A DNA stretch of 64,000 nt, from positions 1 through 64,000 of the forward strand of contig DXLM01000001.1 of assembly GCA_019414725.1 (NCBI GenBank), given 5' to 3'. This stretch comes from Bacteroides sp. Its GTDB lineage: Bacteria; Bacteroidota; Bacteroidia; Bacteroidales; Bacteroidaceae. The notes beneath the pieces are model-generated. The model was not told the origin of the DNA, made no database searches, and saw only the letters and a list, made by a program, of their open reading frames with translations. This document shows positions 14,858 to 23,817 of the stretch, one piece after another (within the stretch, counting starts at the first letter, position 1; each line of letters starts with the position of its first letter). The position numbers and the translations under genes were made by a program.

Positions 14858-15567
14858 AGAAATTAACTTAGGAAGAATTTTTAAGAAGGGTATAGACTCT
14901 TTATCCGGATTGCGATTTTAGTAAGAGTATTTATAGAGGCAGTAGGTAGTCAGTAATAGTTATATCCAAGATACTTGGAGAAGTGGAGGTAGTTGCTAGC
15001 AATCTCTTGAAAGGTATATGGGCTAATTCTATAAAAAGCGGGACTAACAAAGCCTGGAATACGGAAAAGTTCATTTAGAAAGCCTAGGAAACCTTTCCTG
15101 ATAAAAATTTCGATTATTCTAAGACAATTTATATTAATAATGATTCTAAAGTTATAATAGGATGTCCTATCCATGGGGATTTTGTGATTAGACCGGGAGA
15201 TTTTCTTCGACAATCCGGATGCCCTATGTGCAAACCCAAATCTTTAGGAGAATTATTTATACAATCATGGTTAGAAGATAATGGGATTGAATATCAGAAG
15301 CAAGTTAGAATACCTCTTAAAAATGGAAGATTTGCATTTATTGACTTTAAGATTGGTGACACTTTTATAGAGTATGACGGCATACAACATTTTAAGGAAA
15401 TACCTTTCTTTAAACATGGTAATCTTATTAAATTTGATTTTGAACATTAGAAAGAGCGAGATATTTTGGTAAACGAATATTGCCTCTAGAACAATGTCAA
15501 CATCATACACATTGACTACACTAAGTCGAAAGAACAAATTATTTAGATATTATAGTCTATAATTTAA
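14854..15567 (+). CDS. TAG-rich homing nuclease (VSR/EDxHD-like)
   Basis: 237 residues when nine in-frame TAG codons (14869, 14893, 14947, 15076, 15085, 15448, 15487, 15544, 15553) are read as Gln; TAA 15565. Layout: GCPIHGDFVIRPGDFL (about 109), zinc-like GCPMC, then a Vsr-like nuclease core GELFIQSWLEDNGIEYQ (about 135), FAIDF-type FAFIDFKI and FIEYDGIQHF (about 173). This is the arrangement of predicted EDxHD homing endonucleases. Nine of about fifteen glutamines are TAG. Free-standing, between an unknown gene and the OmpA-like gene. Confidence 0.82.
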
Positions 15568-15578
15568 TTAATAGAATT

Positions 15579-16595
15579 ATGAAGAAAATTTTTAGTATTA
15601 TTTGTTTGTGTTTAATGTGCGTGTTTGCTAGCGCACAAGTTGTTGAAACTGGAAGTTTGAAAGATAACTGGTATGTTTCTGGTAATGTAGGTACCACAAT
15701 TTGGGACAACTCAAGAAGTTGGGCTGAACCTCATGATGTATTAGTAAATATTGCGGTGGGTAAAGAAATTACTCCTATCTTCGGACTAGAGTTAGATATG
15801 ATGGCAGGTATGAATCAAGGCAGTAAAACGTTCTTCGATTCCCATAACCTTACAGCTAATGTAACTACTAATCTAACTAATCTTATTTGTGGATACGAAG
15901 GCTCTAGACGTTTATTTGAGCCTGTATTACTGATAGGTGCTGGTTGGTATCATACTTATGGTGATGTTTATAATAATGTATCTGCAAGAGGTGCAATTAG
16001 ATGCAACTTTAATATTACTGATAGTTGGGCACTAAATGTTACTCCAGAGTATATGCTACTTCCAAAGACTACTCCTCTAAATCATGAAGTAAATGTTTAT
16101 ATAGGAGCCACTTACCGGTTTAAGTCTAATAAAGGAAACTTTCCTATGATGAAACTATATAGTGACGCTGAAGTAGAAAGTCTTAATGCTGCTATTAACG
16201 AGTTGAGGGTTAAGAATAGCGAATTGGAATCTCGTAAACCAGTAGAAATAATTAAGACTGATACTATAGTAGTTACTAAGGTAGAACTTCTTACACCTAA
16301 AATTCAGTTTTTACAGAACTCTTCTGAAATCTCTACAACTTCTAATGTTGCAGTATCGGAGTTAGCAGCTTATATTTCAAATAGTGGTAAGTCATATATG
16401 ATTGAAGGATATGCTTCTGAAGAAGGTCCAGTAGATTTTAATGACAACTTAGCTGTAGCTAGAGCAGAATCTATGAAGAAGGCCCTTATCAGTTATGGCG
16501 CTCCAGAGGATAAGCTTATAGTTAAAGGCTGCGGAAGCACTACTGAGTTTGGAGATAGAGAATTTAACAGAATCGTAATCGTAACAGAACAATGA
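15579..16595 (+). CDS. OmpA-like outer-membrane protein
   Basis: 338 aa. Signal peptide (MKKIFSIICLCLMCVFASAQ) is followed by an eight-strand barrel-like domain (about 25-185: NWYVSGNVGTTIW, GLELDMMAGMNQG, NVYIGATYRFKS). A linker follows, then an OmpA/MotB C-terminal domain (about 240-338: PKIQFLQNSSEI, GYASEEGPVDFNDNLAVARAESM, NRIVIV). The family tethers outer membrane to peptidoglycan. In a phage it would sit in the host outer membrane and could block or mimic a receptor. Full-length, same strand and base composition as neighbours. Likely acquired from Bacteroidota. Confidence 0.88.
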   Translation: MKKIFSIICLCLMCVFASAQVVETGSLKDNWYVSGNVGTTIWDNSRSWAEPHDVLVNIAVGKEITPIFGLELDMMAGMNQGSKTFFDSHNLTANVTTNLTNLICGYEGSRRLFEPVLLIGAGWYHTYGDVYNNVSARGAIRCNFNITDSWALNVTPEYMLLPKTTPLNHEVNVYIGATYRFKSNKGNFPMMKLYSDAEVESLNAAINELRVKNSELESRKPVEIIKTDTIVVTKVELLTPKIQFLQNSSEISTTSNVAVSELAAYISNSGKSYMIEGYASEEGPVDFNDNLAVARAESMKKALISYGAPEDKLIVKGCGSTTEFGDREFNRIVIVTEQ

Positions 16596-16705
16596 AATAC
16601 AAGAAAAAAGTAAAATGGTTAAAGGATAAACAGGCATGGTGGGATAAGCAGGGAAAAGATTTCCAAGCTGCAACCACTAGACCTGGTTCCGTTAAAACTC
16701 GATAA
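16592..16705 (+). CDS. Small basic protein, 37 aa
   Basis: ATG 16592 overlaps the OmpA-like TGA (ATGA). Contains KKKVKWLKDKQAWWDKQ and ends TTRPGSVKTR. Translational coupling is the main support. Function unknown. Confidence 0.5.
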   Translation: MKYKKKVKWLKDKQAWWDKQGKDFQAATTRPGSVKTR

Positions 16706-16708
16706 TCT

Positions 16709-16858
16709 ATGTTAGCTATTATACTAGCAATAGTCTTGATAATCGCCTTTATTTATTACGACCCATATGTAGATATTACAGAGGATAATGTCTTATTATG
16801 GTATAATGGTAAGGGATATAGGGAATACATTATTCTGTGGTCCAGAAATACTAATTAA
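16709..16858 (+). CDS. Single-pass membrane protein, 49 aa
   Basis: MLAIILAIVLIIAFIYYD is one transmembrane helix followed by a short soluble tail (NVLLWYNGKGYREYI). Three bases after the previous stop. Part of a small membrane cluster; lysis or exclusion role possible, not shown. Confidence 0.6.
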   Translation: MLAIILAIVLIIAFIYYDPYVDITEDNVLLWYNGKGYREYIILWSRNTN

Positions 16859-16860
16859 GT

Positions 16861-17175
16861 ATGGACGTAAAGATTATGTTGATAAGTGATTGTATAGGAG
16901 TTGTGCTCTATGCGCTCCTATACTATACACTTTATCATACCTATGAACTAGATTATTTAGGTTCTGGAAGGTGGAGAAGGTGGAGAAGAATATCTGTGCC
17001 TGGTTGGGCTGTAGTTATAGCCCTAGTGAGCCTATGTCTTCCTCCTGTAGCTGTCTCGCTTTCTATAGTAAGCTGGATTATATATATGCTTAAGTTTCTC
17101 GGCGATAAATATTACGAGGTAGACGTTTCTTTTATTAAGTTTTTATCAAACTCAATACATGACACGAATATTTAA
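16861..17175 (+). CDS. Membrane protein, two helices, 104 aa
   Basis: Helix 1 about 5-25 (MLISDCIGVVLYALLYYTLY), a basic loop (GRWRRWRRISV), helix 2 about 48-77. Charge distribution suggests the loop is cytoplasmic. Overlaps the next gene by 17 bases. Holin-like topology is possible but unproven. Confidence 0.62.
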   Translation: MDVKIMLISDCIGVVLYALLYYTLYHTYELDYLGSGRWRRWRRISVPGWAVVIALVSLCLPPVAVSLSIVSWIIYMLKFLGDKYYEVDVSFIKFLSNSIHDTNI

Positions 17176-17671
17176 ACATCTAATTAGGATTATTAAGCAT
17201 AAATACTGGGTAGCACGCTATTGTTTCCAGTTAGGTCTTTATTGGCAGGGAATAGTACATGACTGGTCTAAGTTTAGCTATACTGAATTTAGTAGGTCAA
17301 TAAAGTATTGGGACGATACTATTAGTCCTCTAGCTAATGAGAAAAACATACACGGATATTCTGAAACCTTCCTACATCATCGAGGAAGAAATCCACATCA
17401 CTATGAATATTGGGTTCATAGTTTAGATGAAGGAGGAGTTCCAGCGAAAATGCCAAGAAAATATGCTTTGGAATTAGTCTGTGATTATCTGGCTGCTGGG
17501 AGAACCTATAATAAAGATTTTACCTATGGGAGTGAGTACAACTGGTGGATTAAATTTCTAAGTTCACCTAGAGCTATACATCCCGAAACCAAGGACTTCG
17601 TAACTAAATGCTTTAGGCATTTGAGTGCCGGAGGTAATATTAAATATTTATTGAAAATTGACTATGAGTAA
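17159..17671 (+). CDS. DUF5662-family protein, 170 aa
   Basis: HDWSKFSYTEFSRS (about residue 34), FLHHRGRNPHHYEYWV (about 70) and YALELVCDYLAAGRTY follow the pattern of DUF5662 proteins in phages and bacteria. Conserved His/Asp residues suggest a metal site, function unknown. Overlaps genes on both sides. Confidence 0.76.
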   Translation: MTRIFKHLIRIIKHKYWVARYCFQLGLYWQGIVHDWSKFSYTEFSRSIKYWDDTISPLANEKNIHGYSETFLHHRGRNPHHYEYWVHSLDEGGVPAKMPRKYALELVCDYLAAGRTYNKDFTYGSEYNWWIKFLSSPRAIHPETKDFVTKCFRHLSAGGNIKYLLKIDYE

Positions 17672-18482
17672 GATAATAGGGCAAGACAAGTTAATTAAGG
17701 AAGTTAATAGAATATTTCAGGTATTTGTAAATAGTAATTGCAAGATAAGATCGCACTTTATTCTTACAGGTGAGAGCGGGTCTGGTAAGAGCTTTACTAT
17801 TAAACAGTTATGTGATATGAATGAACTTAACTTTCTAGAAGTTAATGCAGCTCAAATAACTAAAGAGGGTATTTCTGGAAATAGTTTAAGCAAAATTCTA
17901 TCTCCACTTGTTAACTATAGTCACACACCTATTGTAGTCTTCGTAGACGAGTTTGATAAACTTTTCATCAACGGAAACACTAATAGCCAACTGGCTAATG
18001 AATCTACTGCCAGTGTACAGAACGAGTTTCTCAAACTTTTAGAGTCTGATACTACTAGTGTTTTTGGCGATTATGGGAAGTACATATCAGTCCCTATTGA
18101 TAATGTACTATTTGTGTTTGCTGGAGCATTCAATAATGAGCCTCACATTACATTAGATAGACTAAGAGACTTTGGAGTTAAAACAGAGTTTCTTGGAAGA
18201 GTAGGATTAATCTACAATACTAAACCTCTCACTCTAGAGGATTTGTATTCTATCTTGGAGTGTTCAGACTTGTTGCAGAATTATCTTGACTTATTCTTTA
18301 ATGTAAATAGAGAACAAGTCATTAGTGATTTGAAAGGGTATCTCGAAAGTTCTTTTCGCAATAATACTCTTGGAGCAAGAACAATTAATACTCTTATTCA
18401 CCAATACTTTATCAAAGGTGGAAAACTCGAAACTGAAGAAGTAAAAGAAATAACTTTTAACAAAAAATTAGAATGGAAATAA
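17664..18482 (+). CDS. AAA+ ATPase, ClpX-like
   Basis: 272 aa from ATG 17664 (an upstream TTG is possible). Walker A GESGSGKS (about 37-44), Walker B VVFVDEFDKL (about 92-101), sensor-like FVFAGAF and FLGRVGLIY. This matches the ClpX-type nucleotide-binding domain; no zinc or protease domain is present. May remodel proteins or DNA complexes. Ends inside the NAMPT gene. Confidence 0.8.
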   Translation: MSKIIGQDKLIKEVNRIFQVFVNSNCKIRSHFILTGESGSGKSFTIKQLCDMNELNFLEVNAAQITKEGISGNSLSKILSPLVNYSHTPIVVFVDEFDKLFINGNTNSQLANESTASVQNEFLKLLESDTTSVFGDYGKYISVPIDNVLFVFAGAFNNEPHITLDRLRDFGVKTEFLGRVGLIYNTKPLTLEDLYSILECSDLLQNYLDLFFNVNREQVISDLKGYLESSFRNNTLGARTINTLIHQYFIKGGKLETEEVKEITFNKKLEWK

Positions 18483-20023
18483 TTAATGCTACAGATGGTT
18501 ACAAGTTGGGCCATCACAGAATGTACCCCGAAGGTACTGAACAAGTTTATAGTAACTGGACTCCTAGAAGTAATAAATACTTCCCAGAAGCAACCGAAGG
18601 TTCAGTAGTATTTGGTATTCAATACCTAATCAAAGAATATCTCATTAAACAGTTTGAGAAAAACTTCTTTAATCTACCAAAGAAGGAAGCTGTGGAGATG
18701 TTCTATCGTAGAGTAAACAACTTTGTTGGTATTGAATCCGTTGGGTACAGACATATTGAAGCTTTATATGACCTTGGGTATCTACCAATTCGCATAAAGG
18801 CTCTTCCTGAAGGTTCTGTGTGCCCTATTCGGGTTCCCATGATGACCATTACAAATACTCTACCCGAGTTCTTTTGGTTAACTAACTACTTAGAGACTAT
18901 TATCAGCTGTACCTTGTGGATGCCATGCACATCTGCTACTAGAGCTAGGCTTTATAAGAAAGAGCTACATCGTCATGCTTGCAAGACTGGTTTTCCAACA
19001 GATGTAAATCTTGGTTTTTGTTGTCATGATTTCTCAATGCGAGGTATGGCGGGAATGGAAGCCGCAATTATATCTGGTATGGCGCATATGACTTCTTTTG
19101 TGGGAAGTGAAACTATTCCAGCTATTGCTGCTTTGGAAGAATATTATGGAGCTAATTCAGACGAGGAATTGATTGCTGCTACAGTTCCAGCAACAGAACA
19201 CTCTGTAATGTGTGCTGGAGGGGAGGAAGATGAGCTGGGCACTTTCAAACGTCTAATTAATGATTTGTATCCTTCTGGGTTTGTTTCTATTGTATCTGAT
19301 ACTTGGGATTTCTGGAATGTAATTGAAAATTTCTTGCCCAAGCTGAAGAAAGACATTATGGCTCGTGATGGTAGAGTAGTAATCCGTCCTGATAGTGGAG
19401 ACCCGGTAGATATAATCTGCGGGTTGAGAACTAATCCTCACTTCAATACCAGAATGAAAGAAGGTAAGTATTATTGCTGCTATGCTCCGTTTAACGACGA
19501 TGCAGAGTATGTTGAAGTGTCCGAAGGTCAATATTATGGGGCATATTATATGCTTGGTAAAATCTTCGGATGGAATACTACTTCAAAGGATTACCGCTAT
19601 CCTAGCACTAAGGTTGGTCTGCTTTATGGAGATTCTATTACTCTAGAACGTCAAAAGCAAATCTACTTGAGATTAGAAAACGCTCATATGGCGGCTTGTA
19701 ATCTCGTTCTGGGAGTAGGTTCATATTCCTATCAGTATGCAAGTAGAGATAGTCTTGGGTTTGCTATTAAGGCTACTGCTTGCGTAGTAAATGGCGAATT
19801 GAAAGAAATCTTCAAACATCCTAAAACTGATGATGGTACTAAGAACTCTTTGAAAGGTTTGATTGCTGTCTATAAAGGTCTGGATGGGAAGTATACTGCT
19901 ACCGACCAGGTCTCAATCGAGGAGGAAAAAGAGGGATGCTTAGAGACTGTCTTTGAAGATGGTATCTTGAAGAAAGAATATTCTCTTGAAGAAATCAGAC
20001 AAAGAATTGACCATGGACTTTAA
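18473..20023 (+). CDS. nadV: Nicotinamide phosphoribosyltransferase
   Basis: 516 aa, usual family length. Makes NMN from nicotinamide and PRPP. Visible features: N-terminal DGYKLGHHRMYPEGTE, substrate residues in SATRARLY, catalytic His in VPATEHSVM (about residue 240), SDTWDFW (about 275), phosphate-binding IRPDSGDP (about 303) and late GVGSYSYQYASRD. Precedes a HAD phosphatase and PRPP synthetase. With the NMN adenylyltransferase at 41855 it would rebuild NAD+. Confidence 0.95.
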   Translation: MEIINATDGYKLGHHRMYPEGTEQVYSNWTPRSNKYFPEATEGSVVFGIQYLIKEYLIKQFEKNFFNLPKKEAVEMFYRRVNNFVGIESVGYRHIEALYDLGYLPIRIKALPEGSVCPIRVPMMTITNTLPEFFWLTNYLETIISCTLWMPCTSATRARLYKKELHRHACKTGFPTDVNLGFCCHDFSMRGMAGMEAAIISGMAHMTSFVGSETIPAIAALEEYYGANSDEELIAATVPATEHSVMCAGGEEDELGTFKRLINDLYPSGFVSIVSDTWDFWNVIENFLPKLKKDIMARDGRVVIRPDSGDPVDIICGLRTNPHFNTRMKEGKYYCCYAPFNDDAEYVEVSEGQYYGAYYMLGKIFGWNTTSKDYRYPSTKVGLLYGDSITLERQKQIYLRLENAHMAACNLVLGVGSYSYQYASRDSLGFAIKATACVVNGELKEIFKHPKTDDGTKNSLKGLIAVYKGLDGKYTATDQVSIEEEKEGCLETVFEDGILKKEYSLEEIRQRIDHGL

Positions 20024-20441
20024 TCATCCTTTTGGGAAAGAAGCTTGCAAGAAACGACTATTAGAAGAGTATCATAAATACGGAAAGCTAATAGTCGCTT
20101 TCGATTTTGATAATACTATTTTCGATTACCATAATAATGGAGGAGATTATAGTGAAGTCATAAATTTACTTAATAAGTGTTATAAATTGGGATTTCATTT
20201 GATATTGTTTACCTGTGAAACAAATCTTCAAGAGCTATGTATTAAACAGATGAAAACTGCTAAATTATTAGGTCTGGATGAAGACTTTGAGCTATATACA
20301 AATGAAAGTCCTGTATTTCCTAATTCTGAGAAACCCTATTATAATATCCTCCTAGATGATAGGGCAGGTCTGGAAGAAAGTTATGAAATCTTAAAATATG
20401 TAGTAGATGAAATTAAACTTAATCAACAAGGAAATCAGTGA
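20013..20441 (+). CDS. HAD-superfamily phosphatase, 142 aa
   Basis: Motif I VAFDFDNTIFDY (about 28), motif II-like LILFTCET, and the C-terminal motif NILLDDRAGLEES. A small cap-less HAD fold. Lies between NAMPT and PRPP synthetase, overlapping both, so a role in nucleotide or NAD metabolism is likely, substrate unknown. I use ATG 20013 (an earlier in-frame ATG exists at 19986). Confidence 0.78.
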   Translation: MDFNHPFGKEACKKRLLEEYHKYGKLIVAFDFDNTIFDYHNNGGDYSEVINLLNKCYKLGFHLILFTCETNLQELCIKQMKTAKLLGLDEDFELYTNESPVFPNSEKPYYNILLDDRAGLEESYEILKYVVDEIKLNQQGNQ

Positions 20442-21216
20442 AATTAAGTACGATGTTACTAGATTTCCTGATGGAGAGCCTCAGTTTTTCCTTACTGAGG
20501 AATTAAACAGAAAGGAATCTATTGATGTCATTTGTAGAATATCTAATACTGAGGATTTATTCCTCTTAATGCAAGTAGGAGATATTTTAGATAGACAAGA
20601 AGTAGAATGGGATTTACACATTACTTATTTAATGTCTATGCGTATGGATAGAGTAATGAGTTTTAATCGTCCATTCTCCTTGAAAGTAGTATGTAATATG
20701 TTAAATAGCTTAGGCTATAGAAACATATATGTTCTTGAGGCACATTCTAGTAGAACTTTTCATCTTCTTGGTGACAGATGTTTACCTTGGGAATTTGGAC
20801 ACCACTCTTGGATTCCAGCCCAAAGTAATATCGTGTTCCCAGACCATGGGGCGAAGGACAGATATGGAAGTAACTATTCTCACTATGGTTATTTAGTCTT
20901 CAAAAAGGAAAGAAATCTAGAGACTGGAAGAATTGAGTCCTTTGAAATAGAGGAGTCTAAGAATTGCTACTATTCTACATTTGTGTTCATTGATGACTTG
21001 TGTGATGCTGGAGGAACTTTCCTAGGAGAGCTTAAGGTTCTCAAAGAGAGATATCCAAATAGCAAGTTTATCATAATCGTATGTCATGCAGTTAATGATA
21101 AAGGCCTGGTTAATATGTGTAATAATTTTGACCAGGTTATTGTATCTAATTCTCATAGGGATATTAATTATCGTCCCAGCAACGAGAACTTAACTGTAAT
21201 AGACGTTTGTAAATAA
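20407..21216 (+). CDS. prs: Ribose-phosphate pyrophosphokinase (PRPP synthetase)
   Basis: 269 aa. Makes PRPP from ribose 5-phosphate and ATP. FPDGE near residue 19, EAHSSRTFHLL (about 118, as in family EAHS), and the PRPP-binding loop VFIDDLCDAGGTF (about 194). Shorter than bacterial Prs (about 310), typical for phage forms. Adjacent to NAMPT, whose co-substrate it provides. TAA stop. Confidence 0.9.
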   Translation: MKLNLINKEISEIKYDVTRFPDGEPQFFLTEELNRKESIDVICRISNTEDLFLLMQVGDILDRQEVEWDLHITYLMSMRMDRVMSFNRPFSLKVVCNMLNSLGYRNIYVLEAHSSRTFHLLGDRCLPWEFGHHSWIPAQSNIVFPDHGAKDRYGSNYSHYGYLVFKKERNLETGRIESFEIEESKNCYYSTFVFIDDLCDAGGTFLGELKVLKERYPNSKFIIIVCHAVNDKGLVNMCNNFDQVIVSNSHRDINYRPSNENLTVIDVCK

Positions 21217-21225
21217 CAAAATAAA

Positions 21226-21528
21226 ATGGTAATTGAAGGTCCTTTTTACAGACTTACTCCCATTAGTGAATCTTCTCCGAGGTTTGACTTGGAATTGTTG
21301 TATGATATTGGTGGGAAAAATCCGAGAAAAGAATTTAAAGTGGAGGGCTATGGCTATCCCCTAGAAGCTGCTATAGAGCGATGTCGCCATTATGCAGTAA
21401 GAAAAAAGTTCGGAAAAGATGAAGTTATAACTTTAGGTAGGTACTTAGATGAGTTTAAAAAGGCAAAGGAGGAAATTAAACTCGAAGTCTCAGGAGATTC
21501 AGGAGATTCTAGCGGAGAGGCTGAATAA
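21226..21528 (+). CDS. Hypothetical protein, 100 aa
   Basis: Starts MVIEGPFYRLTPISESS; acidic serine/glycine-rich C-terminus (VSGDSGDSSGEAE). No family recognised. The next gene begins 80 bases before its end. Confidence 0.6.
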   Translation: MVIEGPFYRLTPISESSPRFDLELLYDIGGKNPRKEFKVEGYGYPLEAAIERCRHYAVRKKFGKDEVITLGRYLDEFKKAKEEIKLEVSGDSGDSSGEAE

Positions 21529-21922
21529 GCTTTGTAGATTCTTAGATGAGGAATATGACGTTAATTGTGGAGGGTGTTGCTATATAGCATACTGTCTAGC
21601 CAGGCTACTAAGTAGAGATAAATTCAAGTTCAAAGTCATTATTTACGAGGATTATGAACTAGAAGAAAAGTTTAGCGAAGTAGCGAGAAGTCATTATCAT
21701 TATGCGATTTCTATTGGAAAGTACACCATAAACGCAGCAGATTGTGATGATGACGATAGCTTTTGCAGAAATGTGTATACTGGTGTAAAAGCTTCCGAAC
21801 TACTATCTCACTATCAGAAATGTAGCTGGAATGACTGTTATAATACTCAAAAGAATCAATTCATTTTTAAGACTATAAAGGTATTTTATGACGACCTCAC
21901 GGAGGACTTACGAGAAGGATAA
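21449..21922 (+). CDS. Possible papain-fold (transglutaminase-like) protein
   Basis: 157 aa. NCGGCCYIAYCLARLL (about 39) and SHYHYAISIGKYTINAAD (about 86) have the Cys, His and Asp order of papain-like folds: nucleophile Cys at a helix start, His and Asp on strands. It is only a structural guess; I cannot name a family. Overlaps both neighbours. Confidence 0.55.
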   Translation: MSLKRQRRKLNSKSQEIQEILAERLNKLCRFLDEEYDVNCGGCCYIAYCLARLLSRDKFKFKVIIYEDYELEEKFSEVARSHYHYAISIGKYTINAADCDDDDSFCRNVYTGVKASELLSHYQKCSWNDCYNTQKNQFIFKTIKVFYDDLTEDLREG

Positions 21923-22172
21923 ACAGATTGTGCATACGCATGATAAGTTTATCTACTGTAGTTCAGTATATCAAATATGGAGCTGGGGAGCTGCTCTAAT
22001 GGAAGAAAAATACTACTCTTCTAATAAACCCATTGTATTGAAAAAGAATCAACTATGCTGTAAGAGGAAGAAATACTCTCTGCATAGGTTCTTTGAATTA
22101 CAATTTGCTCCCGAAGAATATTTAATTAATAACGGTTTTAAAATTGTAGAAAATGAAACAGGATGTGATTGA
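21888..22172 (+). CDS. Hypothetical protein, 94 aa
   Basis: Starts MTTSRRTYEKDKQIVHTHD. Basic, includes CCKRKKYSLHRFFEL. No family recognised. Overlaps the gene before and the gene after. Confidence 0.55.
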   Translation: MTTSRRTYEKDKQIVHTHDKFIYCSSVYQIWSWGAALMEEKYYSSNKPIVLKKNQLCCKRKKYSLHRFFELQFAPEEYLINNGFKIVENETGCD

Positions 22173-22737
22173 GTACATGGTAGACTCATTTGTAGACTTT
22201 AAGGGTGAAGAACGTAAAATTGTAGCTTGTGCTTTAAGTCAGGCTGCTGAAGTAAGTGAGGATGATTGTGTCTTAGCAGTAGGTTGGGTAGCTCCCGATG
22301 AATACATATGCACAAATGATCCGGACTATGCTAGAATCTGTAGAGTAGTAACCGTTGGTATTGCAGTATGTAATCCTGGTGATACCTTCGATTTGGCTAA
22401 GGGACAGAAGAAGGCTTACGATAAGGCTCTTCATGATCCAAAGTGTCCAGCTATTTATACTACATCTAGAGGTGTAGCAGGTAAAGTGCTGGTAAAAGCA
22501 TTCTTGGAACAGGAGCTTACTTTCTTGAAAGAAAATCCAGAGCGTATCATTAAGGGGTATAACCAAATGAAAGCTCGATTCGAAAGAAAAGAAGCCCTCA
22601 AAAATGAAATCAAAAATCTCTCTGATAAAGAGAAGCAAGCTTTGAATCTAGCTAAAGAAGGTATAGATGTAGTTAAATGCGCTGAACTGGTAACTAAAGC
22701 CAAAGCAATAGGCGTTGAGCTGAATGAACAGGACTAA
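22153..22737 (+). CDS. Hypothetical protein, 194 aa
   Basis: Starts MKQDVIEYMVDSFVDFK. An N-terminal beta-rich domain (RIVTVGIAVCNPGDTFDLAKG around 55-75) and a helical, coiled C-terminus (NQMKARFERKEALKNEI). No family recognised. TAA stop overlaps the next ATG region. Confidence 0.65.
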   Translation: MKQDVIEYMVDSFVDFKGEERKIVACALSQAAEVSEDDCVLAVGWVAPDEYICTNDPDYARICRVVTVGIAVCNPGDTFDLAKGQKKAYDKALHDPKCPAIYTTSRGVAGKVLVKAFLEQELTFLKENPERIIKGYNQMKARFERKEALKNEIKNLSDKEKQALNLAKEGIDVVKCAELVTKAKAIGVELNEQD

Positions 22738-23029
22738 GTTTTGCTATATCTTAATAGCCTTGATGGGATTGTTAATTATTTATTTGCTAATACCTAAGAA
22801 GGAAACCACAGTTTCTCCACCTAATGTGCAGGAAATAGTAAGGGATTCTATAATTAGAGATAGCATCTATATAGTTAACGATTCCATCGTGGAGAAAATT
22901 AAGTATATAGACAAAGAGTATGATGAGAAAGTATCTACTATTATGTCTAGTTCTGATAGCATCAATTTGTGCTTTTTCTCAGAATACATCGACCGTTACA
23001 ATAACCAGCGAGCAACTAAAAACAACTAA
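22724..23029 (+). CDS. Membrane protein, possible i-spanin
   Basis: N-terminal anchor (CYILIALMGLLIIYLLIP) and a periplasmic helical part (EIVRDSIIRDSIYIVNDSI). The following gene starts inside it in another frame (22920) and carries a signal peptide, which is the arrangement of overlapping Rz/Rz1 spanin genes. No sequence family identified. Confidence 0.55.
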   Translation: MNRTKFCYILIALMGLLIIYLLIPKKETTVSPPNVQEIVRDSIIRDSIYIVNDSIVEKIKYIDKEYDEKVSTIMSSSDSINLCFFSEYIDRYNNQRATKNN

Positions 23030-23294
23030 TCTGATATTTGCTGAGCATCAGAAGTTGTCTGAAACTGTTCCGTTATTGAATAAGCGAATAACTAATCTAG
23101 AACTAATAAATACGAGTTGGGAAAAAACGGATTCTCTTCGTAGAGTTCAGTTACTGTATTATGGAAACATAATTGAAGATAAAAATAGATCTATTGAAGG
23201 TCTTAATAAGTCTTTAAAAAAGAAGCAGAATGTCATTAAATATGGCGCTGCTGGTTCATGTGTATTAATATTATTATGCCTATTACTGAAGTAA
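22920..23294 (+). CDS. Exported protein with C-terminal membrane helix, possible spanin partner
   Basis: Signal peptide (MMRKYLLLCLVLIASICAFS), a helical periplasmic middle, then a hydrophobic C-terminus (GAAGSCVLILLCLLLK). A signal plus C-terminal anchor with a coiled middle would span the periplasm. No clean lipobox, so it is not a classic o-spanin. Starts 110 bases before the end of the previous gene. Confidence 0.58.
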   Translation: MMRKYLLLCLVLIASICAFSQNTSTVTITSEQLKTTNLIFAEHQKLSETVPLLNKRITNLELINTSWEKTDSLRRVQLLYYGNIIEDKNRSIEGLNKSLKKKQNVIKYGAAGSCVLILLCLLLK

Positions 23295-23467
23295 TGTTTA
23301 AGGACAAAGATGGTTTTCACTACAAACATCCTGAACGTAGCTGCACTAGGTGTAAGAATTACCCTTGCTTGCCTAACATGGATAAGCTGCAAGGAGACTT
23401 CGCTTCTTATGGTTGTAGGAAGTTCGAGGATATTAATACATTTGAAGTGTGGAAACCAAAGAAGTAA
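23276..23467 (+). CDS. Small Cys-motif protein, 63 aa
   Basis: Starts MPITEVMFKDKDGFH (ATG 23276; 23258 also possible). CTRCKNYPC and a later GCRKFED give a plausible metal site. Overlaps both neighbours. Function unknown. Confidence 0.55.
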   Translation: MPITEVMFKDKDGFHYKHPERSCTRCKNYPCLPNMDKLQGDFASYGCRKFEDINTFEVWKPKK

Positions 23468-23772
23468 CTTACCATGTCAAATTTGTTGCTGAATGTGAGG
23501 ACGGGATGGGATACGCTAATTATGTCTTTGAAAGGCTAGAATATGATAATCTAGATTACAAGGATATAATGTGTGTTCGATTCCCGAATTGGAACCAGTG
23601 TTCTATGAAATTAGGAGATGTCGGCTATGTTTCACTAAGATACGTAGAAGAAGGCATCGATAAATGGTACGATGGTAAAGATTTTGTTCCATATAAGGAT
23701 AGTAATATAATTTTCTTGAAATTTATTCATGAAAAGCCTATCATTGAAGATGGACAAATATTATTAGATTAA
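23449..23772 (+). CDS. Hypothetical protein, 107 aa
   Basis: GTG start at 23449 overlapping the previous gene, then METKEVTYHVKFVAECEDG. Beta-rich, with KLGDVGYVSLRYVEEG and DKWYDGKDFVPY. No family recognised, phage small beta protein. Confidence 0.55.
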   Translation: METKEVTYHVKFVAECEDGMGYANYVFERLEYDNLDYKDIMCVRFPNWNQCSMKLGDVGYVSLRYVEEGIDKWYDGKDFVPYKDSNIIFLKFIHEKPIIEDGQILLD

Positions 23773-23817
23773 CATTAAAAAGGAGATAAACTATGAAGTA
23801 TTTTTAAAGAATAATTT

